DNA of 64,000 bases from Paenibacillus albiflavus (lineage in GTDB: Bacteria > Bacillota > Bacilli > Paenibacillales > NBRC-103111): contig NZ_SKFG01000004.1 of assembly GCF_004344915.1 (NCBI RefSeq), positions 124,001 to 188,000 of the forward strand, in the 5' to 3' direction. Each line of letters starts with the position of its first letter. Position 1 is the stretch's first letter. Positions 1 through 7,717 of the stretch are shown in pieces. The position numbers and the translations under genes are program-made. The notes under the pieces were generated by a model. It had not been told where the DNA came from. It saw nothing but the letters and a program-made list of their open reading frames with translations, and made no database searches.

Positions 1-47
1 TATAATGTAAGATCAACTAAACTCAGAAAGGATGTGAGACATTCGTC

Positions 48-353
48 ATGGAATGTATTGTACATTTTGAAATTAATCGTAACGGTCAAACGAAGCAGCT
101 TCGGGGATTAGTTGATTTTACTAAAGGTACTGCGCCTACAACAGAACAGTTTATCGGAATGTTTAATGGTATGGGTTATTCGGTAGTTCCTGATCCAAGT
201 GGAACCAGAACGTTTAAGTCTGCATCTGGAGAAAGTTTAAAGATTCAGATCAAGAAGCTGGATATTGAAGGTCGGGATGACAGAGAAGTACCTGATAGAG
301 AAAGAGATGCGCTGATTCGGAATTTCTTGCCAACCAATAACAGACCTTTGTGA
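48..353 (+). CDS. Small conserved-looking protein of unknown function
   Basis: A 101-residue soluble protein that I do not recognise. It has alternating strand-like segments at the N-terminus (ECIVHFEINRNG) and a charged C-terminal third rich in Asp, Glu and Arg. No signal peptide, membrane segment or metal-binding motif is visible. The ATG lies about 10 bases after a purine-rich AAGGATGTGAG, and a perfect -10 hexamer TATAAT occupies bases 1-6, so the promoter probably spans the left edge of the window. The gene is followed directly by the 103-bp repeat array. Coding is credible from the ribosome-binding site and the open frame, but no function can be offered. Confidence 0.6.
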   Translation: MECIVHFEINRNGQTKQLRGLVDFTKGTAPTTEQFIGMFNGMGYSVVPDPSGTRTFKSASGESLKIQIKKLDIEGRDDREVPDRERDALIRNFLPTNNRPL

Positions 354-398
354 TCATTTGTTCCCCAAGACCTAAAGTCATAAAATTAAATAAAAAAT

Positions 399-770
399 CA
401 CCCAAAGATGCCGCATCCCACTCGGTAGCGCAGTTGTAGGGCGTGGGCAGAGTACGAACGGTAAACAATTACCTAATAAGGGAAAATAATTACCGAAAAA
501 GCACCCAAAGTTGCCGCATCGCGCTCGGTAGCGCAGTTGGAGGGCGTGGGCAGGGTGCGAACGGTAAACAATTACCTAAAAAGGGAAAATAATTACCGAA
601 AAAACACCCAAAGTTGCCGCATCCCATTCGGTAGTGTAGCTGGAGGGCGATGGCAGAGTACGAACGGTAATGAATTTCCTAAAAAGGGAAAATAATTACC
701 GAAAAAGCCCCCAAAGTTGCCGCATCGCGCTCGGTAGCGCAGTTGTAGGGCGCTGGCAGAGTACGAACGG
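399..770 (+). repeat. Tandem array of a 103-bp intergenic repeat (array 1)
   Basis: Three complete units (399-501, 502-604, 605-707), each exactly 103 bp, and a 63-bp partial fourth unit (708-770). Each unit starts near CACCCAAAGTTGCCGCATC, contains a short hairpin (GCGCT-CGGT-AGCGC in units 2 and 4), a less conserved middle, and ends with a longer hairpin (CGGTAA...TTACCG) followed by GAAAAA. No open frame explains it. The same family recurs inverted at 41640-42118. It lies in the spacer downstream of the first gene and upstream of the terminator at 811-839. Confidence 0.93.
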
Positions 771-810
771 CATAAATATCAATAATCCTGAAATAAGTTC
801 TAACAGGCAA

Positions 811-839
811 CCCTTCTACATATGATGTAGAAGGGTTTT
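811..839 (+). terminator. Rho-independent terminator
   Basis: A perfect 11-bp inverted repeat (CCCTTCTACAT / ATGTAGAAGGG) with a 3-nt loop, followed by TTTT. It ends whatever transcript comes from the first gene and the repeat array. It sits only 8 bases before the earliest possible start of the next gene. Confidence 0.85.
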
Positions 840-846
840 ACTATGA

Positions 847-1203
847 GTGAGGTTGGGTGATCAATCGAAAATGAGCCATCATGTTCCGAATCCAGGACAG
901 CAGGAGGATTTTCAGCAGAATAAAGCAATTGCCATCCTAGCTTATATCATATTTTTTCTGCCGCTGCTTACTGCAAGAGATTCGAAATTCGCTATGTATC
1001 ATGCCAATCAAGGTTTCTTGGTATTTCTAACATGCTTAGCGGTGAACATTATAGGTACGATTATTCCGCTTATAGGGTGGTTCATCATTGTGCCTTTTGG
1101 CAATCTATTCGTTCTTGTACTCATTCTTCTTGGCATTCTAAATGCTGCTAATGGCCAAATGAAGCCACTCCCACTAATTGGAAAATTCGAAATCATTAAA
1201 TGA
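847..1203 (+). CDS. Small membrane protein, Tic20/DUF4870-like
   Basis: A protein of up to 118 residues with a polar N-terminus (PNPGQQEDFQQNKAIA) and three or four hydrophobic segments. The order is an AILAYIIFFLPLL helix, a short loop containing FAMYHANQGF, then two long hydrophobic stretches ending before a basic tail. The HANQG-type loop between the first two helices is typical of the DUF4870/Tic20-like family of small bacterial membrane proteins, whose biochemical role is not established. The start is uncertain: GTG at 847 or ATG at 871, neither with an ideal ribosome-binding site. It is monocistronic, with terminators on both sides. Confidence 0.75.
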   Translation: MRLGDQSKMSHHVPNPGQQEDFQQNKAIAILAYIIFFLPLLTARDSKFAMYHANQGFLVFLTCLAVNIIGTIIPLIGWFIIVPFGNLFVLVLILLGILNAANGQMKPLPLIGKFEIIK

Positions 1204-1227
1204 ATACGCGAAATTAGTGTGGAGAAG

Positions 1228-1250
1228 AGAGGGCTGATTGCCCTCTTTTT
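1228..1250 (+). terminator. Rho-independent terminator
   Basis: AGAGGGC-TGATT-GCCCTCT stem-loop followed by five T residues, 25 bases after the stop of the Tic20-like gene. Confidence 0.9.
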
Positions 1251-1532
1251 GGTGATACGGCTATACACCGCATAGTCGTTAATGGTATGATCAATGTCAT
1301 ATAATACCTCTTGTGGCTATATTTTCAGCTATTTCTTCCTCTATCAACATTCTATTTTCACTAACATTCCGGTTAAGTGACATCTCACATTCACCAACTT
1401 TCACTCAAATCCATTCGATGATTGACAGACCATTATGTAATTTTTGGACAGGGGGTATAGGGTCTATTCCGATTTAGTTTTGCTCTTCGAGCTGTCGCTC
1501 TTGTTAAATCAAAACTTTTAGGAGGATGCTAA
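1251..1532 (+). other. Intergenic region upstream of fixA
   Basis: About 280 bases without a gene. A TTGACA is present at 1422-1427, but no good -10 hexamer lies 16-18 bases downstream, so I cannot place the promoter. Near the 3' end GATTTA (471-476 of kb 1) could pair with TAAATC (1505-1510), and the adjacent GTTTTG (1477-1482) with CAAAAC (1510-1515); these two pairings exclude each other. The strong ribosome-binding site AGGAGG (1519-1524) precedes fixA. No known riboswitch consensus was recognised. Confidence 0.5.
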
Positions 1533-2363
1533 ATGCTTCATATTGTTGCCTGTATTAAACAGGTGCCTGATACGAAGATCATCAAGATGAATCCCAAAAC
1601 AAACACAATGGATCGTTCCAGCGCACCCGCTATTCTGAATCCGTATGACGCACATGCTGTAGAAGAAGCCGTTCGTCTAAAGAATCGTTATGGGGGGACA
1701 GTCTCTGTACTTACGATGGGTCCGCCTCCTGCTGTGAAAGCAATTAAGAAATGTGTAGAGATAGGTGCTGATGAAGGTTATTTGATAACAGACCGTTTCT
1801 TTGCAGGTGCAGATACGCTGGCTACCAGCTATTCGCTCACGATGGCTCTGCATAAGATTGCAAGAATTAAACCGATTGATCTGGTGATATGCGGCAAAAT
1901 GACCATCGACGGCGACACGGGCCAGGTTGGACCTGGAATCGCAAGAAGGCTCGATATTCCGCCGCTTACGAGCGTCAATAAAGTCGTAGAGATTAATAAA
2001 GAAGAAGGCTACATAACGATTCATCGCAAGCTGGAGGATGGGCATCAGGTGCTGCGCTCCTCACTTCCTTGTCTTTTATCCGTAGAGAAGGATATTAACG
2101 AAATTCCTTACTCTTCTTTGCCTAACATGCTGAAGGCTGCTCGCTATCAACCTGTCATCTGGTCTGCTAATGATTTGGAGGATATCGATCGCAGTCTACT
2201 AGGGCTGAAAGGTTCTCCGACGATTGTTGCTAAAGTATGGGCACCAGAGAAGCCTAAAGGCGGAGAGATGCTGCAGGGCACTTCTAAGGAGCAAGTTGAT
2301 CGCTTGCTGTCGATTCTACTCGAGAAGAAAGAGTTGTTCGATGTGAAGGAGGCTGCAAAATAA
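1533..2363 (+). CDS. fixA: Electron-transfer flavoprotein beta subunit (FixA)
   Basis: 276-residue ETF beta subunit. FixA and FixB form the soluble heterodimer that accepts electrons, in the bifurcating Fix/ETF group from NADH, and passes them to FixC and FixX. The N-terminal signature IVACIKQVPDT and the nucleotide-binding core (LNPYDAHAVEEAVRLK, then ICGKMTIDGDTGQVGP) are clear. It opens a tightly packed fixABCX operon: the stop is immediately followed by the fixB ATG at 2364. An AGGAGG precedes the ATG by 8 bases. Identity as an ETF beta is secure; calling it Fix rather than ordinary ETF rests on the adjacent fixC and fixX. Confidence 0.93.
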   Translation: MLHIVACIKQVPDTKIIKMNPKTNTMDRSSAPAILNPYDAHAVEEAVRLKNRYGGTVSVLTMGPPPAVKAIKKCVEIGADEGYLITDRFFAGADTLATSYSLTMALHKIARIKPIDLVICGKMTIDGDTGQVGPGIARRLDIPPLTSVNKVVEINKEEGYITIHRKLEDGHQVLRSSLPCLLSVEKDINEIPYSSLPNMLKAARYQPVIWSANDLEDIDRSLLGLKGSPTIVAKVWAPEKPKGGEMLQGTSKEQVDRLLSILLEKKELFDVKEAAK

Positions 2364-3386
2364 ATGAACATGGACGATTATCGTGGTGTGTGGGTGTTTA
2401 TCGAGCAGAACGAAGGCGTGATTGCATCTGTGTCACTCGAACTTCTCGGAGCAGGACGCAGGCTTGCAGACAAGCGCGGTGTTCCATTAGCAGGCGTACT
2501 TGTCGGTCATGGCGTTCAGCCTCTTGCATCGAAGGTTATACAATATGGCGCGAATATCGTGTACTTATATGATGATCTTATTTTCAAAGACTATCGAACG
2601 GAAACTTATATGCGGGCGATTATTGAATGCTCGGAGAAACATAAACCAGAAGTTATTCTTTATGGCGCGACTTCAACGGGCAAAGATTTGGCGAGTGCGG
2701 TGGCAACGGATTTGGCAACCGGACTTACAGCGGACAGTACGATTCTTGATGTGAATGAGGAGAATGGATTGCTTGAAGCTAGCCGTCCTGCCTTTGGCGG
2801 TAACATTATGGCGACGATTCTCTGCAAGAACCATCGTCCCCAAATGGCAACCGTTCGTTCCAAGGTGATGAAGTCGCTGGCTCCTGATAAATCGCGAGTC
2901 GGCGAAATCATTGAAGAAAGCGTTGCGTTGCAGGAATCCGATCTTCGTACCAAGGTGCTGGAGATCGTACGTGTAGCAACCCCTAAGATTAGGCTCGATG
3001 AAGCTGACATCATTGTCGCAGGTGGCAAAGGCCTAGGAAGCCAGAAGGGCTTCGATCTGATCCATGAGTTCGCAGGCAAGATTGGGGCGATGGTTGGCGC
3101 CAGTCGTGACGTTGTGGAGGCAGGCTGGATCGAGCACGATCATCAGGTCGGTCAGACGGGCGTGACGGTACTCCCCAAAATTTATTTTGCTATAGGTATA
3201 TCAGGCGCGATACAACATATTGTTGGCATGCAAAATTCAGGCTTAATTATTGCTATTAATAAAGATCCAGAAGCTCCGATTTTCCAATCCTGCCATTACG
3301 GAATTGTGGGAGATGCGTTCGAGATTGTTCCCATGCTGATGGAAGCTTTTGAGAAAGCCTTACATGGAGAGGTGCAATATGGCTGA
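2364..3386 (+). CDS. fixB: Electron-transfer flavoprotein alpha subunit (FixB)
   Basis: 340-residue ETF alpha subunit. The C-terminal FAD-binding region is textbook: GQTG (about residue 252), then GISGAIQH, SGLIIAINKD and an APIF near residue 310. The N-terminal half (WVFIEQNEG onward) is the ETF alpha/beta-fold domain that packs on FixA. The start abuts the fixA stop, and its last 8 bases overlap the fixC start, indicating translational coupling. With FixA it should form the flavodoxin-like heterodimer that hands electrons to FixC (quinone side) and FixX (ferredoxin side). Confidence 0.93.
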   Translation: MNMDDYRGVWVFIEQNEGVIASVSLELLGAGRRLADKRGVPLAGVLVGHGVQPLASKVIQYGANIVYLYDDLIFKDYRTETYMRAIIECSEKHKPEVILYGATSTGKDLASAVATDLATGLTADSTILDVNEENGLLEASRPAFGGNIMATILCKNHRPQMATVRSKVMKSLAPDKSRVGEIIEESVALQESDLRTKVLEIVRVATPKIRLDEADIIVAGGKGLGSQKGFDLIHEFAGKIGAMVGASRDVVEAGWIEHDHQVGQTGVTVLPKIYFAIGISGAIQHIVGMQNSGLIIAINKDPEAPIFQSCHYGIVGDAFEIVPMLMEAFEKALHGEVQYG

Positions 3387-4674
3387 AAAATTTGATGTGA
3401 TCGTCGTTGGAGCTGGACCTGCGGGAACTTCATGCGTATATACGCTAGCAAAGGGCGGAGCGAACGTTCTTCTTATTGAAAGAGGCGAATATCCGGGCTC
3501 CAAGAACGTAATGGGCGGCGTCTTATATCGTAAAATGCTGGAGGATATTATCCCTGACTTCTATAAGGAGGCGCCAGTAGAGCGCCAAATTGTTGAGCAG
3601 CGTTATATGATGCTGGATAAGGAATCGGCGGCTACCTTCAGCTATAAGGGATTGGAATGGGATCAGGAGCCGTTTAACAATTTTACCGTCCTACGTGCCA
3701 AGTTTGACCAATGGTTTGCGGATAAGGCAGTCCAGCAAGGTGCCTTATTACTTAATGAAACAGTTGTACTCGAATGTATAGTAGAGAATGGGCGCGTGAT
3801 AGGGGTCAGGACCGATCGGCCAGATGGCGATGTATATGCGGATGTCGTCGTTCTTGCGGATGGCGTTAACTCGCTGCTTGCTAAGTCATTAGGATTCCGT
3901 AAGGAACTGCGTCCGGATGAAGCTGCTCTTTCCGTGATGGAGGTCTTGAAGCTTGATCGGACAATTATCGAAGACAGGTTTAATCTCGAGGGCAATCAAG
4001 GCTGTACATTCGAAATATTCGGGGACTCGACCAAGGGGATTCTTGGAACCGCTTGGCTATATACGAATAAGGATAGCTTAAATATTGGCGTAGGCGCGAT
4101 GCTATCTGGACTGATTCAGCATAAAATCAAGCCCTATGAGCTTCTTGATTATGTGAAACAGCATCCGATGCTTCGCAAATATATTCAAGGCAGCGAGCAG
4201 CAGGAATACTTAGCGCACCTGATTCCTGAAGGCGGCTTTCATTCGATGGGTAAAATCGTGGGAGACGGCGTTCTCGTTGTAGGTGACGCAGCACAGATGG
4301 TGAATGCGATTCATCGGGAGGGCTCGAACCTGGCGATGACTTCTGGCGTGCTGGCGGCTGAGACGATTCTGTCTGCGATGCAGGCAGGTAACTTCTCCGA
4401 ACAAATGCTGGACAGCTATCGCGTGAATTTAATGAATAGCTTTGTGGGTTCTGATCTGAAGAAATATAAGGATACGACACATCACTTTGAGAAATTCCCT
4501 CATTATTTTAATAAATACATTCCAATGCTCAATAAGGCAGCTAGCCAAATGTTTACCGTAGACGGTACGCCTAAGCGGGAGAAGCAGCGCAAAATCTGGC
4601 GCGAGATCGGAACTGCGGGTGAGAAGTTCAGAATTGCTCGCGATTTATATCGCGCTTGGAGGGTGATGAAATAA
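3379..4674 (+). CDS. fixC: Flavoprotein-quinone oxidoreductase of ETF system (FixC)
   Basis: 432-residue FAD-dependent, ETF-QO-type dehydrogenase. The N-terminal dinucleotide-binding motif is VIVVGAGPAGTSCVY (about residues 6-20), followed by ER at the end of strand 2 and PGSKNVMGG. A second FAD motif, GDGVLVVGDAAQMVNAIHREG, lies near residue 300. I start it at the ATG at 3379, preceded by GGAGAGG, because this overlaps fixB by 8 bases in normal operon fashion; an upstream in-frame extension to 3349 lies inside fixB. FixC family members pass electrons from ETF to the quinone pool and work with the ferredoxin-like FixX encoded next. Confidence 0.92.
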   Translation: MAEKFDVIVVGAGPAGTSCVYTLAKGGANVLLIERGEYPGSKNVMGGVLYRKMLEDIIPDFYKEAPVERQIVEQRYMMLDKESAATFSYKGLEWDQEPFNNFTVLRAKFDQWFADKAVQQGALLLNETVVLECIVENGRVIGVRTDRPDGDVYADVVVLADGVNSLLAKSLGFRKELRPDEAALSVMEVLKLDRTIIEDRFNLEGNQGCTFEIFGDSTKGILGTAWLYTNKDSLNIGVGAMLSGLIQHKIKPYELLDYVKQHPMLRKYIQGSEQQEYLAHLIPEGGFHSMGKIVGDGVLVVGDAAQMVNAIHREGSNLAMTSGVLAAETILSAMQAGNFSEQMLDSYRVNLMNSFVGSDLKKYKDTTHHFEKFPHYFNKYIPMLNKAASQMFTVDGTPKREKQRKIWREIGTAGEKFRIARDLYRAWRVMK

Positions 4675-4970
4675 TGAGTGATCAACCCAAAGGCCAGACG
4701 ATTGAAGAGAAGCAATACTTAGTTCGCTTTAAAGCGGATACGAATTCCCACTTGCATGTACTCGATGCAGATATATGCGCTACCAAATGTCCAGATAAGA
4801 TATGTACAATTTTCTGCCCTGCTGAGGTGTATAAATGGGAAGAAATTCGCATGCATGTAGGGTATGAGGGATGTCATGAATGTGGAAGCTGTCGAATTGG
4901 CTGCCCGCATCAGAACATTAAGTGGGAATACCCAAAGGGTGGTCATGGGATCATCTTTAGATTGGGGTAA
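4674..4970 (+). CDS. fixX: Ferredoxin-like protein FixX
   Basis: 98-residue iron-sulfur protein ending the fixABCX set. Two cysteine clusters are visible: CATKCPDKICTIFCP (about residues 39-53) and the classical CHECGSCRIGCP (about residues 71-82), enough for one or two [4Fe-4S] centres as in the FixX/ETF-QO ferredoxin domain. The start ATG shares a base with the fixC stop (TAATG) and has GGAGGG at 4658-4663, so I prefer it over an in-frame ATG at 4656. It should be the electron exit of the FixC branch. Confidence 0.93.
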   Translation: MSDQPKGQTIEEKQYLVRFKADTNSHLHVLDADICATKCPDKICTIFCPAEVYKWEEIRMHVGYEGCHECGSCRIGCPHQNIKWEYPKGGHGIIFRLG

Positions 4971-4972
4971 GC

Positions 4973-5140
4973 ATGTTTCAAATTGGCGATTTTGTCATAT
5001 ACACATTGGACGGTAGCGTTGGAACGGTGATAGAGGTTGATCAAGATCGCTGCCATGTCGTTTGGGATGATCATTTTGTCAGTTGGGAAAAGCATGAGCT
5101 GCTCATCAGGGACGAATCTGTCAATCTGAATGGTGCTTAA
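4973..5140 (+). CDS. 55-residue SH3-like small protein at end of fix operon
   Basis: A small open frame starting at the ATG two bases after the fixX stop: MFQIGDFVIYTLDGSVGTVI and so on to NLNGA. The pattern of short strands with glycine turns, one Cys and two Trp resembles a single SH3- or KOW-like beta barrel. The spacing, and a terminator 27 bases after its stop, put it in the fixABCX transcript. The ribosome-binding site is weak (TTGGGG), consistent with coupling to fixX. I do not recognise the family; a role tied to the Fix system is inferred only from position. Confidence 0.7.
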   Translation: MFQIGDFVIYTLDGSVGTVIEVDQDRCHVVWDDHFVSWEKHELLIRDESVNLNGA

Positions 5141-5166
5141 TCGTTAATGAATATTTATTGTGTTAA

Positions 5167-5192
5167 GGGCAGCTTACGGGCTGTCCTTTTTT
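5167..5192 (+). terminator. Terminator of the fixABCX operon
   Basis: GGGCAGC / GCTGTCC stem (one G-U pair) with a TTACGG loop followed by six T residues. Confidence 0.88.
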
Positions 5193-5220
5193 GTGTATTT
5201 AAGAAGTTTTGGAAAAAGAC

Positions 5221-5249
5221 TTGAAATCAGCGGTTTCTGGTGCTATGCT
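5221..5249 (+). promoter_or_regulatory. Sigma-A-type promoter for the response regulator gene
   Basis: TTGAAA (5221-5226) and TATGCT (5244-5249) separated by 17 bases, about 80 bases before the next gene start. Sequence match only. Confidence 0.5.
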
Positions 5250-5329
5250 TTTCCCTTTGGGGAATAAGCGAACAGTGCTTTTTACAAATAGAAGTTACTT
5301 CATAAATTAGTCAGAAAAGAAGTGTAAGG

Positions 5330-6838
5330 ATGAGAATTCTAATTGCTGATGATGAGAGCTCAGCTAGAATACGTCTGGTCAGCATGATTCAAGAAATGGC
5401 TCACCCATTTGAAATATGCGGCGAAGCTGAGAATGAACAACAGTTGCTACAACTATTACAAGAATATAAGCCAGACATTGTACTGCATGACTATCAGATT
5501 GCAGTACAGAATGGGCTAGCCATAATGGAAGCAGGCAAAGAATTATCACCATTAACCAAATGGATTATCCTGAGCGGTTATGCGGATTATGAACCAGCGC
5601 ATGATTCTGTCAAATGCGGGGCATCCGACTTTTTGCTCAAACCGCCCAGCGTTCAAGAATTAGAAGCAGCGCTCTTGCGCGCACAGGATTGTGCGGAGAA
5701 ACAGGGGCTGCATTTCGATAAACACAATGAAGATACGTGGGTAGATGCATTAGTAAGCACCCATGAGCAATCATTAGAGCATCATTCAGATAATCAAATG
5801 GCATTTTGGGGCATTCGTCCATTTATTGACAGTTATTTGAATGAAATGGATCATCGCGCGGTAAAGAACAGTCTAATTGAAGAACTGGTTCTGCAGATGA
5901 ATAAGGTTGAGCTGGCAGCGATACAAACATCACTTGTTGAGGTTTCTGAAGGGGATCTAGTGCTAGTAGGCACGTGGTTATCGGGCCCATTGCCACATGA
6001 AGCTATTGTAAACGAGCTCGCTTCGATAGCAGAAGCTAAGCTGCTAGCTTTCCATCATGAGCAGGCAGCAGCTACTTTTGTGATGACCGATGTATGTCCA
6101 TCACTGGAGAAACTGCAGGAGCAGCTAGCAGTGGCTGAACATTGCGCTGCCATGCGTGTAACGAAAGGGATGGGGCGATCATGGACTCTGTCACAATTAG
6201 ATCCTCATGGATCGGAATTGTACTTCATGCTCGGTCAGATCATGGTTGATCTAAGTAATAGTTATCAGCATAAAAATTATATGGCATTTATGAATCTTGT
6301 GGATCAATTGCAAAGCTTTGTTATCCGTCATGGGCTAAATGAATTTCCACAAGATACGATGCTTAACATCATGAAATTTACCGCTTACGCCTTACGTTTG
6401 CAGGTTGATCCTTCAGCAGCACAATGGGTGGAGCAGCTCTATAAGCATGGGGAAACGCTACTGCCCCATCATGGGCTGAAAGATAGCGGTGAACGCATGG
6501 TAGAGCAAGTCATCGAAATGATTGAACAAGACTATAGCAATAGCATCTTGGCATTAAGTGAATATGCCAAGCAATTTCGAACAACTGCGCATTATTTAAA
6601 TGCGAGATTCATCCAAGTGACAGGTCTTAGCTTCGTTAAGTATTTGTCCAAATTACGTGTTAATAAAGCCAAGCTCCTATTCGCTGATCCAAGCTCTGAT
6701 AAACTGTCCTTGCAACAAATTGCCGAGCAAGTTGGATTCACAAGCACAAGGCAATTAGGCAGATCGATGACGGAGTTCGAGGGCTGCTCTTCAACAGCCT
6801 ATCGTAAAAATTTGAAACGGACCCTCAAGGAGAAATAA
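5330..6838 (+). CDS. YesN-like response regulator (REC plus AraC HTH)
   Basis: 502-residue cytoplasmic response regulator. The receiver domain (about 1-120) has the acidic pair D7-D8, acceptor D54 in IVLHD, S82 and K104 in LLKPP. The usual MPxMDG loop after the acceptor Asp is replaced by YQIAVQNGL, an odd variant. A middle region of about 270 residues has no recognised motif. The C-terminal hundred residues form an AraC-type double helix-turn-helix (LSEYAKQF...LSLQQIAEQVGF). Such proteins in Paenibacillus usually pair with a YesM-type kinase and a sugar ABC transporter; neither is adjacent here, so it is an orphan. Start is ATG with GTGTAAGG upstream. Confidence 0.85.
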   Translation: MRILIADDESSARIRLVSMIQEMAHPFEICGEAENEQQLLQLLQEYKPDIVLHDYQIAVQNGLAIMEAGKELSPLTKWIILSGYADYEPAHDSVKCGASDFLLKPPSVQELEAALLRAQDCAEKQGLHFDKHNEDTWVDALVSTHEQSLEHHSDNQMAFWGIRPFIDSYLNEMDHRAVKNSLIEELVLQMNKVELAAIQTSLVEVSEGDLVLVGTWLSGPLPHEAIVNELASIAEAKLLAFHHEQAAATFVMTDVCPSLEKLQEQLAVAEHCAAMRVTKGMGRSWTLSQLDPHGSELYFMLGQIMVDLSNSYQHKNYMAFMNLVDQLQSFVIRHGLNEFPQDTMLNIMKFTAYALRLQVDPSAAQWVEQLYKHGETLLPHHGLKDSGERMVEQVIEMIEQDYSNSILALSEYAKQFRTTAHYLNARFIQVTGLSFVKYLSKLRVNKAKLLFADPSSDKLSLQQIAEQVGFTSTRQLGRSMTEFEGCSSTAYRKNLKRTLKEK

Positions 6839-6879
6839 TAGATTGGTCACAAGCTACGTCTGTATATTCCCTAATTTCC

Positions 6880-6888
6880 TGCTATAAT
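6880..6888 (+). promoter_or_regulatory. Extended -10 promoter element
   Basis: TGCTATAAT, an extended -10 element, 53 bases before the TVP38-type gene. No convincing -35 hexamer is present. Confidence 0.4.
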
Positions 6889-6940
6889 AGCACTAGTAAA
6901 TAGCAATCGAAATGAATTTATGCGGGGGTTAGTTCCAAGG

Positions 6941-7573
6941 ATGGATTTAATGGATATAAAATCTCTTTTTACCGAAGAGAATATTCAACTGATACTGGAT
7001 CAGTACCGCTCATTCGGGCCACTGCCAGGTATCTTCATTACCTTTCTCAAGTCCTTTGTACCGCCATTGCCGACCATTGTAATTGTTGGTGCGAATGCGG
7101 CTGCATATGGTCTATGGTTAGGCTTTCTCTATTCCTTGATCGGGATCGTTAGCGGATGTATGACGGTGTATTTAATTGTTCGTAAAATAAGCACTCATCG
7201 TATGATCCAACGCTGGGCTCAGAAGCCTAAGGTGCAAAAGCGGATGGAGTGGATGCGGAAGAACGCGTTTAATTATGTGTTCATACTTAGCATTTTTCCT
7301 GTAGGACCGTTTGCCGTCATTAATTTGGCTGCTGCTTTGGTATTGATGCCGTTCAGATCGTTTATGATTGCCATTATATTTGGTAAAGCGATCATGGTGT
7401 TTATGGTCTCTTTTATCGGTTATGATATTAAGCAATTTATTGAATCACCGCTTAAGCTGCTGTACGTCCTTATTTTTGCGCTAATCTCATGGTATGTCTG
7501 CCGAAAGGTTGAAGCATGGATCACGAAGCCGGCGTCTATTGCGGGGGAGGAATCAACTTCCAGATCGGTATAA
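6941..7573 (+). CDS. TVP38/TMEM64 (SNARE-associated/DedA superfamily) membrane protein
   Basis: About 210 residues with five or six hydrophobic segments. The FKSFVPPLPT-type segment near residue 40 and the re-entrant SIFPVGPFAVINLAAAL segment near residue 120 are characteristic of the TVP38/TMEM64 branch of the DedA superfamily. Members are proposed to act in lipid scrambling or membrane homeostasis; the substrate here is unknown. I favour the ATG at 6941 (MDLMDIKS) because GGGGG lies upstream; an ATG at 6920 would add seven residues but lacks a ribosome-binding site. Monocistronic, with its own terminator. Confidence 0.82.
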   Translation: MDLMDIKSLFTEENIQLILDQYRSFGPLPGIFITFLKSFVPPLPTIVIVGANAAAYGLWLGFLYSLIGIVSGCMTVYLIVRKISTHRMIQRWAQKPKVQKRMEWMRKNAFNYVFILSIFPVGPFAVINLAAALVLMPFRSFMIAIIFGKAIMVFMVSFIGYDIKQFIESPLKLLYVLIFALISWYVCRKVEAWITKPASIAGEESTSRSV

Positions 7574-7593
7574 TCCAATAACCAATGATACGA

Positions 7594-7627
7594 GAAACTC
7601 TTCTTCGTTAAGAAGGGTTTCTTTTTT
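7594..7627 (+). terminator. Rho-independent terminator
   Basis: 12-bp stem GAAACTCTTCTT / AAGAAGGGTTTC (one G-U pair), CGTT tetraloop, then six T residues. Confidence 0.9.
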
Positions 7628-7717
7628 GTATTTCTTTTTGTGGTAAAAAAAGGATAATATTGCGAAACGTCGAAATATTGTCACAATTAACCATAATGGG
7701 AATCAGGGGGTATTCAA

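Noticed and set aside
399-770. CRISPR array
   Set aside because: The repeats are direct and regular, but the whole 103-bp unit is repeated with little spacer diversity, units contain long hairpins, and no cas gene is present.
2390-3079. Several additional open frames inside fixB and elsewhere on either strand
   Set aside because: They are shadows of the genes in other frames: no ribosome-binding site, no family motifs, and complete overlap with well-supported genes.
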